A stretch of DNA of 64,000 nucleotides from Neobacillus notoginsengisoli (GTDB lineage: Bacteria; Bacillota; Bacilli; Bacillales; Cytobacillaceae): assembly GCF_003515685.1 (NCBI RefSeq), contig NZ_QWEG01000007.1:1-64000 (forward strand), read 5' to 3'. Shown in pieces: positions 48,795-55,807 of this stretch. The notes beneath the pieces were generated by a model. It searched no databases and was not told the origin of the DNA. It saw only the letters and a program-made list of their open reading frames with translations. A program made the translations under genes and the position numbers. Position 1 is the first letter of the stretch, and each line of letters starts with the position of its first letter.

Positions 48795-49289
48795 ATGAAT
48801 CCACATGGTTTTAGCACCGGCCAGATGCAAGGATTTCAGCCCTATACAGGTACCGGCGGGGCACCAATCAGCCCCCAGCAGCAACAGCCTTTTGGAGGAG
48901 GGCAAATGGGACAAATGGGAGGATTCCCGATGGCACCAGGCACAGGGGGGTTCCAAGTACCGCCACCGCCAAGCCTCCAGCAGGTAACGGGTCCCCAAAT
49001 TCCTGGAATGCTTCCGGTTGAGGAATCGTTTATTGAAAACATCCTCAGGCTGAACCGGGGCAAGCTCGCAACCGTCTATATGACCTTTGAAGGAACGAGG
49101 GATGGCCAAAGGAGGCAGCAGGTTTTTAAAGGGATTATTGAAGCTGCGGGCCGTGACCATTTAATCCTTAGTGATCCGCAGACTGGAACGCGCTACCTGC
49201 TATTGATGGTTTACCTTGACTACGTAACATTTGATGAAGAAATAGAATATACTTATCCATTCGCGGGCGGGAGTCCGACTGGCCGTTAA
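48795..49289 (+). CDS. gerQ: Spore coat protein GerQ
   Basis: GerQ is an inner-coat protein needed to place the cortex hydrolase CwlJ, and in B. subtilis it is cross-linked by the transglutaminase Tgl. The 164-residue protein has a Gly/Gln/Pro/Met-rich N-terminal half (QQQQPFGGGQMGQMGGF) and a conserved C-terminal domain (VEESFIENILRLNRGKLATV, then RYLLLMVYLDYVTFDEEIEY). Its N-terminus, MNPHGFSTGQ, has no lysines; none occurs before the conserved domain. GAGGAGGGAATGAA precedes the ATG. Confidence 0.94.
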   Translation: MNPHGFSTGQMQGFQPYTGTGGAPISPQQQQPFGGGQMGQMGGFPMAPGTGGFQVPPPPSLQQVTGPQIPGMLPVEESFIENILRLNRGKLATVYMTFEGTRDGQRRQQVFKGIIEAAGRDHLILSDPQTGTRYLLLMVYLDYVTFDEEIEYTYPFAGGSPTGR

Positions 49290-49318
49290 TGCGGGATGAA
49301 TTGGTTCATATTCCCCAT

Positions 49319-49360
49319 ATAAAAAGGAGAAACGCATCACAAAATGCGGTTCTCCTTTCT
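49319..49360. terminator. Bidirectional terminator between gerQ and ywdK
   Basis: AAAGGAGAaaCGCAT pairs with ATGCGgtTCTCCTTT around a 6-nt loop, with T runs on both sides. Confidence 0.85.
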
Positions 49361-49373
49361 TTTTGCAAAAAAA

Positions 49374-49745
49374 CTATAAGTATTTCGCTGCACCGATGAT
49401 GATTAGTACCCAGGCCGCTAGGAAGGCAACTCCTCCAAGCGGGGTAATGGCGCCGAGCACGCTGATTTTCGTTAAACTTAACGTGTAGAGGCTGCCGCTG
49501 AACAGGATAATGCCGGCAAGCATCAGCCATCCTGCGGTCGAAAACAGGGAGCCTGCGGGAACCTTCCCGAGTAAAAGCCCAATTACTAAAAGACCGGCCG
49601 CATGGAACATTTGATAGGTCACACCTGTTTTCCATATTTCAAGATATTTTGGCGGAAGTTTTCCTTCCAGCCCGTGTGCGCCGAATGCCCCAAGTGCTAC
49701 TGCCAAGAATGCATTAATTGCCCCGATGATAATAAAAGTTTTCAT
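49374..49745 (-). CDS. ywdK: DUF423 family membrane protein
   Basis: The 123-residue protein has four predicted membrane helices. It carries the conserved GAFGAHGLEGKL and TGVTYQMFHAAGLL, then FSGSLYTLSLT and ITPLGGVAFLAAWVLI. The function is unknown; it is widespread and often named YwdK/YgdD. It lies downstream of ung and ywdI on the same strand. Confidence 0.9.
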   Translation of the reverse strand: MKTFIIIGAINAFLAVALGAFGAHGLEGKLPPKYLEIWKTGVTYQMFHAAGLLVIGLLLGKVPAGSLFSTAGWLMLAGIILFSGSLYTLSLTKISVLGAITPLGGVAFLAAWVLIIIGAAKYL

Positions 49746-49762
49746 TTATAAAACCCTTCTTT

Positions 49763-50038
49763 CTAAAAGTCAAAAATGGAATCGCCGTTTGCCCCGTCGT
49801 TTTCCTCAAGCCTCTGTTCCTGATTACCCTGCATTCGGACTGGCCCTACTGGTCTTACCTCAATCAACCGTTCTGGTTCAGGGATCCCGGCTTTTCCTCC
49901 ATCAAGAATAACCTCACATAAGGTTTTAATCGAGGATATTTTTTCACGAAGCAATTCCTCACGATCGGCGGATTTTGCCAAAGCGAGTTCATCGCCGATT
50001 TTTGACAACAGCTTATTGATATGTATGTTCAACTTCAT
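49763..50038 (-). CDS. ywdI: YwdI family protein (DUF5327)
   Basis: The roughly 91-residue soluble protein has unknown function. The N-terminal half is helical (MKLNIHINKLLSKIGDELAL, then SSIKTLCEVILDGG) and the tail is disordered and acidic, ending SIFDF. The ATG at 50038 overlaps a GTG one codon upstream. It lies between ung and ywdK, as in B. subtilis. Confidence 0.75.
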   Translation of the reverse strand: MKLNIHINKLLSKIGDELALAKSADREELLREKISSIKTLCEVILDGGKAGIPEPERLIEVRPVGPVRMQGNQEQRLEENDGANGDSIFDF

Positions 50039-50119
50039 CACTCCCTGCCTGCTTGAAACAACAATTCCATTTTACATGATTCCATTCTGAATCGCACATC
50101 CCTCGTCCCAGTAAAACGG

Positions 50120-50154
50120 CCTAAAAGGCTAGAAGCTCCATTAGCCCCTAGCCC
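50120..50154 (-). terminator. ung terminator
   Basis: GGCTAG...CTAGCC (50128-50133 and 50149-50154), followed on the minus strand by TTTTAGG. The stem is short. Confidence 0.4.
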
Positions 50155-50182
50155 TACTATAATATTTTTTTCAGAATGTGTT

Positions 50183-50896
50183 CTAATGATGTGGAGGAAC
50201 CATTTCTTCCACTGACTCAAGCGGCGGCAGTTCCCAGTCGATATCCGCCTGCCCCATTGATGTTAACAGCTCATTTGTTTTTGAAAAAGGCCGGCTTCCG
50301 AAAAACCCTTTCCTCGCCGAAAACGGACTTGGATGCGGGGCAGTTATTATGCGGTGCCGGGATGAATCTATTAATTCAATTTTACTTTGGGCTGGTTTTC
50401 CCCATAAGATGAAAACAATAGGCTTGTCCCTTTCGTTTAGCAAGGTAATAACCTTATCGGTGAACTGCTCCCAGCCTTTACCGCGGTGGGAATTGGCCTC
50501 TCCCTGGCGGACAGTCAGCACTGTATTCAAAAGGAGCACCCCCTGCTCGGCCCATTTGGCAAGATAGCCGTGATCCGGTGTTTCAATCTCGAGGTCGCTG
50601 CATAGTTCCTTAAATATATTTTTAAGTGACGGCGGCGGATTGATGCCTGGTTTCACTGAAAAACTCAACCCATGCGCCTGGCCGGGGCCATGATAAGGGT
50701 CCTGGCCAAGAATGACCGCTTTTACGTCATCATACCCCGTCAGCATCAGCGCATTGAAGATATCTCTGTATTCTGGGAAAATCGTTTTTGTACGATACTC
50801 CTCTATCAAAAATTCCCGCAAGTTTTGGAAATAATCTTTTTCAAATTCCGGTCCAAGCAGTTCTGCCCAGCTTGGCGGCAGGTTATTTTCAAGCAT
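50183..50896 (-). CDS. ung: Uracil-DNA glycosylase
   Basis: Ung removes uracil from DNA to start base excision repair. The 237-residue family 1 enzyme has the water-activating D66 in [20 protein letters not shown], the uracil-binding [20 protein letters not shown], and the leucine-loop histidine H188 in [13 protein letters not shown]. The minor-groove loop reads HPSPFS, with F where many family members have L. GGAGGGATACG precedes the ATG. Confidence 0.96.
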   Translation of the reverse strand: MLENNLPPSWAELLGPEFEKDYFQNLREFLIEEYRTKTIFPEYRDIFNALMLTGYDDVKAVILGQDPYHGPGQAHGLSFSVKPGINPPPSLKNIFKELCSDLEIETPDHGYLAKWAEQGVLLLNTVLTVRQGEANSHRGKGWEQFTDKVITLLNERDKPIVFILWGKPAQSKIELIDSSRHRIITAPHPSPFSARKGFFGSRPFSKTNELLTSMGQADIDWELPPLESVEEMVPPHH

Positions 50897-50980
50897 CGTA
50901 TCCCTCCTTTTCTATACCTATTCCCTTTTTTCTATCATTCTATCATCCAGGTCTTACAAACTGAAATCTGGCATTTCCAT

Positions 50981-51005
50981 GTTTAAGGAGGACAGGAAAG
51001 GATAT
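50981..51005 (+). promoter_or_regulatory. Sigma-B promoter of the general stress gene
   Basis: GTTTAA (50981-50986), 13-bp spacer, GGATAT (51000-51005), compared with GTTTAA-N12/14-GGGTAT. There is one mismatch. The start codon lies about 35 nt past the predicted start of transcription. Confidence 0.7.
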
Positions 51006-51045
51006 ATAAAAAATGTGCGAAGAAACAGTGAAGGAGGAATTCATA

Positions 51046-51369
51046 ATGGTTAAAGTAGATGTAGTAGAAAATGGCGTTCAAGCGAGGGAAAAGCTATCCT
51101 TGTTCGCGACAGAAGGGTATGCGAAAGACGAGGTTTACCTTTTTGCCCATGATAAGGAGCGGACGGAAGATCTTGCCGAAGCGCTTGATGCGGGTGAAGT
51201 CGGCCTGAAGGAGCAGGGTCTGATTGACACAGTCACAAACGTCTTCAAAAAACGCGGTGACGAGCTGCGTGCGCAATTCGAGGCATTGGGGCTTACAGCG
51301 GACGAGGCAGAGCGTTATGAAAAAGAACTAGATAAAGGCCGCTTAGTGCTCGTTGCCTGCAAGAAATAA
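51046..51369 (+). CDS. General stress protein 17M-like (YflT-type) protein
   Basis: The 107-residue soluble protein begins MVKVDVVENGVQAREKLSLF. It has the YflT fold pattern (DEVYLFAHDKERTEDLAEAL, then AERYEKELDKGRLVLVACKK). The function is unknown; relatives are sigma-B-induced. AGGAGG lies 7 nt before the ATG, and a sigma-B-type promoter lies upstream. Confidence 0.85.
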   Translation: MVKVDVVENGVQAREKLSLFATEGYAKDEVYLFAHDKERTEDLAEALDAGEVGLKEQGLIDTVTNVFKKRGDELRAQFEALGLTADEAERYEKELDKGRLVLVACKK

Positions 51370-51376
51370 AGTAATG

Positions 51377-51404
51377 ATCCCCGGAGGTTTTATTCTCCGG
51401 GGAT
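51377..51404 (+). terminator. Terminator of the general stress gene
   Basis: ATCCCCGGAG / CTCCGGGGAT (51377-51386 and 51395-51404), followed by TTGT. The stem is strong and the T run is weak. Confidence 0.65.
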
Positions 51405-51770
51405 TTGTATGTCCTACTTGTCGCACCCGTTGCTAAAAAGGATAAAACATTCTCAGAAGAAAGATTTCTCCATCCCTTACTCCTTTATAGCCGCCTTTAC
51501 TTGCAACTTCTTTATTCTTCCTGGGACTACCTGGTTTTTTCATTTTCTCGATTTTTTCCCATGCCTCGAGGCTGTTGCGCCTGTATTCTTTTGTCATTCC
51601 TTTTCACTTCCAATCGTTATATTTGGTCAAGCCTTTTCATTATTCCAAGGTAAGTCACTCAATCATTCCTTACTTACATATTAAACAGGCAAGAATTATG
51701 CAAAAAGTGAAAAAACTAAAAAGTTTTTGCACCTTTTCTTTTCAAAGAAATTGCTAAATGTCGTTAAAAT
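51405..51770. other. Intergenic AT-rich region, no supported gene
   Basis: The roughly 365 bp contain short hydrophobic open frames on the plus strand without ribosome sites, which I do not believe. An inverted repeat (GCAAAAA...TTTTTGC) lies near 51700-51730. Nothing else is visible. Confidence 0.4.
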
Positions 51771-51796
51771 AAAAAAATCCCGCCAGGTGGCGGGAA
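51771..51796 (-). terminator. Terminator of the SgrR-like gene
   Basis: CCCGCC-ACCT-GGCGGG followed by ATTTTTTT on the minus strand. Confidence 0.88.
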
Positions 51797-51806
51797 ATGC
51801 AAATAA

Positions 51807-53564
51807 TTATATTTTTGAAACCGAAGCAGGTTTGTTCCACAACTTATCAAAGGGGGTTCCATACCCGTATAGTGAAATTTCTAGCGAATTAAGCGAGGTT
51901 TGCAGCATTTGTTTATTGCGGAACAGAAATATGACAAGAAAATCCCTTTTTAGCGATTTCTCTATTCTTAAATAATGCCGGTATCGTTTTTGCGGGGAAC
52001 TTTCACGGAAAATTTGCTTCTGTACCTTTTTGAGTCCTGTTATAAGATCATCATTCAAAAACCATTTAAACCTTGATTGCAATTCAATTAATTCAAGATC
52101 GGCATCACTGCCGGATATTAGTTCCTTCGATAAAAAAATATCACACACATTATAGAAATCGCCGGTACCAATCTCTTCAAGGGAAACTGAATGTATGGCC
52201 ACATCAACTCCCAGTTTTGACCATTGTTCCTTAAGGATTTCCGCGCTCTTCACATGCGTGTTCCCCTGCTTTGTAAACAGATGGATCGTCTCTCTGCTAT
52301 AACCTGAATTTTGCAAATATATACTTGCTAGTTCAGGGTTGTATTTAGGTGTGTGTTCCCTCTCGCTCAGGAAGGAATCTGCCGGCCGGGCTGAGGATTG
52401 CAACTTTGAAGTTAGTCCTTGTTTATCCAGGCCGTAATAAAGTGCTTTTCGAAAATCGTTGTTTTGGCATATCCCGGATTTATTCTGGTTAAACGTAAGG
52501 AACGTTGCCCCTCTTTCAAAATCATGTGATTCAATCCGGTTAATTGTTGATAAATGAGCTGGAAGCTGCGCATTAAAATGGATAATCTCAGGAACAAAAT
52601 AAAACTGAAGCTGGTCAAGAAGCGGCCTTTCCTTAAAATAAATAGCATGCGCATCAAGGACAAGTCTTTTTTTAGTATGCTCCGCTACTTTGAATGGTCC
52701 GCTTCCTATAGGATGCCGGTTGAAATCATCTCCTAATGCCTGATGGATTTTTTCTGGAACAATGGACGCTTCCGGATATCCCAGTAAGTGAATAAAAAGG
52801 AAATTGGGTTCTTTTAAATAAATTGAAACGTGGTAAGGCTGCTGAACATCAATCCGCTTTATATTTTTGAACATCCTTGGGAGAATTCCCCGGCCTCCCT
52901 GGCTGATCATTTCCTCAAATGAATATTTAATATCAGAACCTGTCAGCTCCATCCCGTTATGAAAAAAGACCCCTTTCCTGATATAAAAATGAAGCGCCTG
53001 TCCGGAAGGTTCAATTTCATAATGGTGGGCTATGTGCGGTTCAATCTTCCCTGTTTCTTCATTAAAACGAACAAGTGTGTCAAATATCTGTTTGACGATT
53101 TGTGTTTGTTCTATGTATAAGGGACCTCTTGGGCTTAGAGTGATTCCAGGTGAAGGATACAACACCCTGGCGACATCAAGGCTTCTGTTATTCTTTTCTA
53201 TTTCATGAAATCCGAAGTATCCAGGGAGCAGTTGGAAATATTGTTCGCGAGCATCCATATCCAAATATTTTAGCTGAGAGAAACTCCAGGCAAAATCGCC
53301 GGCATCAAGCTTCTGCCTGGCTATTTTAAAGAACACCTCTTCAGCCTTACGAATAAAAGAAAGGGAGGAAGCGTGGCCCCTCCCTGCCTTTGGCTTCCAC
53401 TCGACCCAGCCTTGAGCGTCCATTTCCTTGATAATGTATTTGACATTGCGCTCAGAACATTCGAGTATATTTGCGAGCCCGGAAATCGTAATATGGACAG
53501 TTCGAATTGGGGATTCACCCAGCAATTCTTTATTCAATTTCAAAAAATGTTCAGCAAGCTGCAT
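51807..53564 (-). CDS. SgrR-family regulator with extracellular-solute-binding-like domain
   Basis: The 585-residue protein has an N-terminal winged-helix domain (MQLAEHFLKLNKELL, then ISGLANILECSERNVKYIIK and MDAQGWVEWKP). A large C-terminal SBP_bac_5 domain resembles oligopeptide-binding proteins (GPLYIEQTQIVKQIFDTLVR, FYIRKGVFFHNGMELTGSDI, IGSGPFKVAEHTKKRLVLDA). There is no signal peptide, so it acts in the cytoplasm. SgrR of E. coli senses sugar phosphate; the ligand here is unknown. The ATG at 53564 follows GGGGAG by 7 nt. It stands alone, upstream of no obvious transporter. Confidence 0.85.
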   Translation of the reverse strand: MQLAEHFLKLNKELLGESPIRTVHITISGLANILECSERNVKYIIKEMDAQGWVEWKPKAGRGHASSLSFIRKAEEVFFKIARQKLDAGDFAWSFSQLKYLDMDAREQYFQLLPGYFGFHEIEKNNRSLDVARVLYPSPGITLSPRGPLYIEQTQIVKQIFDTLVRFNEETGKIEPHIAHHYEIEPSGQALHFYIRKGVFFHNGMELTGSDIKYSFEEMISQGGRGILPRMFKNIKRIDVQQPYHVSIYLKEPNFLFIHLLGYPEASIVPEKIHQALGDDFNRHPIGSGPFKVAEHTKKRLVLDAHAIYFKERPLLDQLQFYFVPEIIHFNAQLPAHLSTINRIESHDFERGATFLTFNQNKSGICQNNDFRKALYYGLDKQGLTSKLQSSARPADSFLSEREHTPKYNPELASIYLQNSGYSRETIHLFTKQGNTHVKSAEILKEQWSKLGVDVAIHSVSLEEIGTGDFYNVCDIFLSKELISGSDADLELIELQSRFKWFLNDDLITGLKKVQKQIFRESSPQKRYRHYLRIEKSLKRDFLVIFLFRNKQMLQTSLNSLEISLYGYGTPFDKLWNKPASVSKI

Positions 53565-53650
53565 ACATGTTCTCCCCACTATCGCGTAATTATTCGACAG
53601 TAACCGAGTAGTCCCTGTCACCTACCGGTCTAGTCCCTCATCCGGGTTTT

Positions 53651-53740
53651 GAGTGACAGCCTCAACGGGTTTTGGCTGTTTGTTGTCACTCATTCGGGCT
53701 TTGCGTGACAACCTTAACGGATTTTGGCTGTCTACCGAAT
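53651..53740. repeat. 52-bp periodic dyad array VII (2 units, GTGACA core)
   Basis: GTGACA begins at 53653 and 53705, 52 bp apart. TTGTCACT follows at +32 (53683) in the same register as the CTGTCC partners in the other arrays. Shared text includes ACGGRTTTTGGCTGT and CATYCGGGYTTT. It lies between the SgrR-like gene and thiF/moeB. Confidence 0.75.
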
Positions 53741-53741
53741 T

Positions 53742-54761
53742 CTACCCCATAATCCTCTGATACACCGACTTCGCATGGGTCAAATCCTTCGTTCCATGAA
53801 TGAGCGCGCGGCCGTCTTTAAATATGACCATCCGCTCCACGCCAAGCTCGACTGAAAGTAGATAGGGATTCCCTTTTACCGAATAACCTAGCGAATCAAG
53901 CTGGCCGGCGAGCTGCTCGAGTGACACTTCCCCTTGTACGGACGGACGGATTTGGACTGTATCCCGGCCGCAAAGAATGGTTGTTTTCGTCCTATTTTCT
54001 TTATCAAGATACGGGTAGGTTGGTTCCTCACCGCAAGAAAGGCAGCCCGCGAACTTTGCTTTTGACATCTTCATTGACGTGTATTCGTTACGCCATAAAT
54101 CAAAGCTGACAAAGGTAGCGCGGATCGCATCCCAATCCTCGACAAGAATTTTGAAAGCCTCGGCAGACTGATGGGAAATGGCCATTTGGACAGCCGGCGC
54201 AATGATTCCGCCCGTATCACATGTCAGCCCTTGCAGAGGGATGGTCCGGAGCAGGCAGTTCAGGCATGGCGTCACACCCGGGATTATCGTGAAGCTCATT
54301 CCGTGGCTGCCGACACATGCCCCGTAGATCCACGGAATCCTGTATTTTTGGGAAACATCATTAATTGCCATCCTTGTTTCAAAATTATCTGTCGCATCAA
54401 TGATTAAATCGGTCCCTTTTGCCAGTTCCTCTAGCACTTCCGGATTGGCATCGCCGATAATCGCTCTAATTTCTACGTCTGAATTGATTGCTTTCAGCCG
54501 TTTTTCAGCCGCGGCTGCTTTCGGCAGTTTTTCGGATACGTCTTCCTCTGTGTATAGTTGTTGGCGCTGCAGATTGCTTGCCTCCACATAATCCCGGTCA
54601 ATGATTGTCAGCCTGCCGATTCCCGCCCTAACCAGAATCTCGGCATTGCCTGAACCAAGGGCGCCCGCCCCGATCATCAACACGTGCTTGGAGCCGATTT
54701 TCGCCTGTCCTTCTTTTCCTATGCCAGGGAAAAGGATTTGTCTTGAATATCGTTCTGCCAT
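53742..54761 (-). CDS. ThiF/MoeB-family adenylyltransferase
   Basis: The E1-like enzyme adenylates the C-terminal Gly-Gly of a sulfur-carrier protein. The 339 residues include the nucleotide loop VLMIGAGALGSGNAEILVRA, the DRDYVEASNLQRQQLYTEED segment, the zinc cysteines CLNC and CLSC, and DATDNFETRMAIND. A C-terminal ThiS/MoaD-interacting extension follows instead of a full rhodanese. The neighbouring moaD points to MoeB activity for molybdopterin synthase; thiamine (ThiF) use cannot be excluded. Confidence 0.88.
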   Translation of the reverse strand: MAERYSRQILFPGIGKEGQAKIGSKHVLMIGAGALGSGNAEILVRAGIGRLTIIDRDYVEASNLQRQQLYTEEDVSEKLPKAAAAEKRLKAINSDVEIRAIIGDANPEVLEELAKGTDLIIDATDNFETRMAINDVSQKYRIPWIYGACVGSHGMSFTIIPGVTPCLNCLLRTIPLQGLTCDTGGIIAPAVQMAISHQSAEAFKILVEDWDAIRATFVSFDLWRNEYTSMKMSKAKFAGCLSCGEEPTYPYLDKENRTKTTILCGRDTVQIRPSVQGEVSLEQLAGQLDSLGYSVKGNPYLLSVELGVERMVIFKDGRALIHGTKDLTHAKSVYQRIMG

Positions 54762-54800
54762 AACTCTGTCCCCATTTCATTTCAAGCATTTCCGGAAGTG

Positions 54801-55014
54801 TATAGGTTGAATTTAAGATTGGGTTAAATTAGGAACCATGTAGTTGATTTTCGCTCTAGGCATTTCGCTTTCCGCGGGGCGCCAGGGGAGCCTCCTCGTC
54901 GCTTAGCTCCCGCGGGGTCTTCCCTTGCCGCTACATCCCGCCGGAGTCTACATGCCTTCCTCTTCAATCAACCAGTTTTCAAATGAATATGACCAAAAAT
55001 CATGTCTAACCTAT
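54801..55014. mobile_element. MITE-like element A5
   Basis: Outer ends TATAGGTTGA (54801-54810) and TCTAACCTATA (to about 55014) are a degraded version of the A3 terminal repeats. The inner core runs from GTTGATTTTCG (54843) to CAATCAACC with CTTTCCGCGGGG. It fills the thiF/moeB-moaD gap, where it may separate the two transcripts. Confidence 0.75.
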
Positions 55015-55084
55015 ATTTATTCAAAAGAAGACTTCCCGTTTCAGGAAGCCTTCATTCAACATTATTATCCCAAGATGCGGGTAT

Positions 55085-55318
55085 TCAGCCTCCGCTGACC
55101 GGCGGAATAAAAGCAATGACATCCCCTTCTCGGATGGTCTCATCATTTGATGAAAACTCTTCATTGATCGCTGCCATCACAGAGTCCATTTTTGGCAGAT
55201 TATATTTTTCGGCGAGCTCTGCCTTTAGCTCCCCAACTGTTTTTCCGGCTGCATCAACCGTAATGGAATCCACCCCAGCGGCATCGCGCAAATGGGCAAA
55301 AAACATCACCTTATTCAT
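55085..55318 (-). CDS. moaD: Molybdopterin synthase small subunit
   Basis: MoaD carries the thiocarboxylate sulfur for the dithiolene of molybdopterin. The 77-residue ubiquitin-like protein ends in the required Gly-Gly (AFIPPVSGG). GAGGAGG precedes the ATG, and its start overlaps the moaE end by 8 bp. Confidence 0.95.
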   Translation of the reverse strand: MNKVMFFAHLRDAAGVDSITVDAAGKTVGELKAELAEKYNLPKMDSVMAAINEEFSSNDETIREGDVIAFIPPVSGG

Positions 55319-55772
55319 TCAGATCCTCCTCTTCTGGCTTGCCTGTTGGATAAGCGACGGTTTCAAGCTGATTGCCAACCCATTCCTCACCATCCACCCA
55401 ATGCTCCTTTTTCCAGATCGGGACAATTTCCTTGATCCGCTCAATCGCATACCGGTTCGCCTCATAGGCATCGGCGCGGTGAGGCGTTGATACAGCAATG
55501 ACGACGGCGATATCGGTAATATCAAGCTTGCCAACACGGTGGCTGATCGCGACTTTGGAACCAGCCCAGCGCTCCTCTATTTCCCTGCCGATTTGCTCAA
55601 GCTTTTTAACAGCCATCGCTTCATATGCTTCATAAATCAAATACAAGGTTCTTTTTCCCTTGGTCAGCTCGCGGACCGTTCCAATGAAGGTCGCAATGGC
55701 ACCGGCCTCCCGCTGGACGACTTTATCAATAACTGATTGAATAACAATCGGTTCCTTAGAAATTTTAAACAT
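55311..55772 (-). CDS. moaE: Molybdopterin synthase catalytic subunit
   Basis: MoaE uses the MoaD thiocarboxylate to convert cPMP to molybdopterin. The 153-residue protein carries ATFIGTVRELTKGKRTLYLI, YEAYEAMAVKKLEQIG, and the active-site lysine region IVPIWKKEHWVDGEEWVGN. The ATG at 55772 follows GGAGGG by about 6 nt; the longer frame to 55811 runs into moeA and is not supported. Confidence 0.95.
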   Translation of the reverse strand: MFKISKEPIVIQSVIDKVVQREAGAIATFIGTVRELTKGKRTLYLIYEAYEAMAVKKLEQIGREIEERWAGSKVAISHRVGKLDITDIAVVIAVSTPHRADAYEANRYAIERIKEIVPIWKKEHWVDGEEWVGNQLETVAYPTGKPEEEDLNE

Positions 55773-55807
55773 GACATACCCTCCCCGAAACCTTTTCCCG
55801 GCGGAAT

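Noticed and set aside
48561-49160. 199-codon minus-strand frame opposite gerQ
   Set aside because: It crosses the hemQ terminator and is antisense to the well-supported gerQ gene.
50038-50220. 60-codon frame between ywdI and ung
   Set aside because: It covers the probable ung terminator and has no family resemblance or ribosome site.
51405-51757. Small hydrophobic plus-strand frames of 60-91 codons
   Set aside because: They overlap the stress-gene terminator, lack ribosome sites and look like AT-rich noise.
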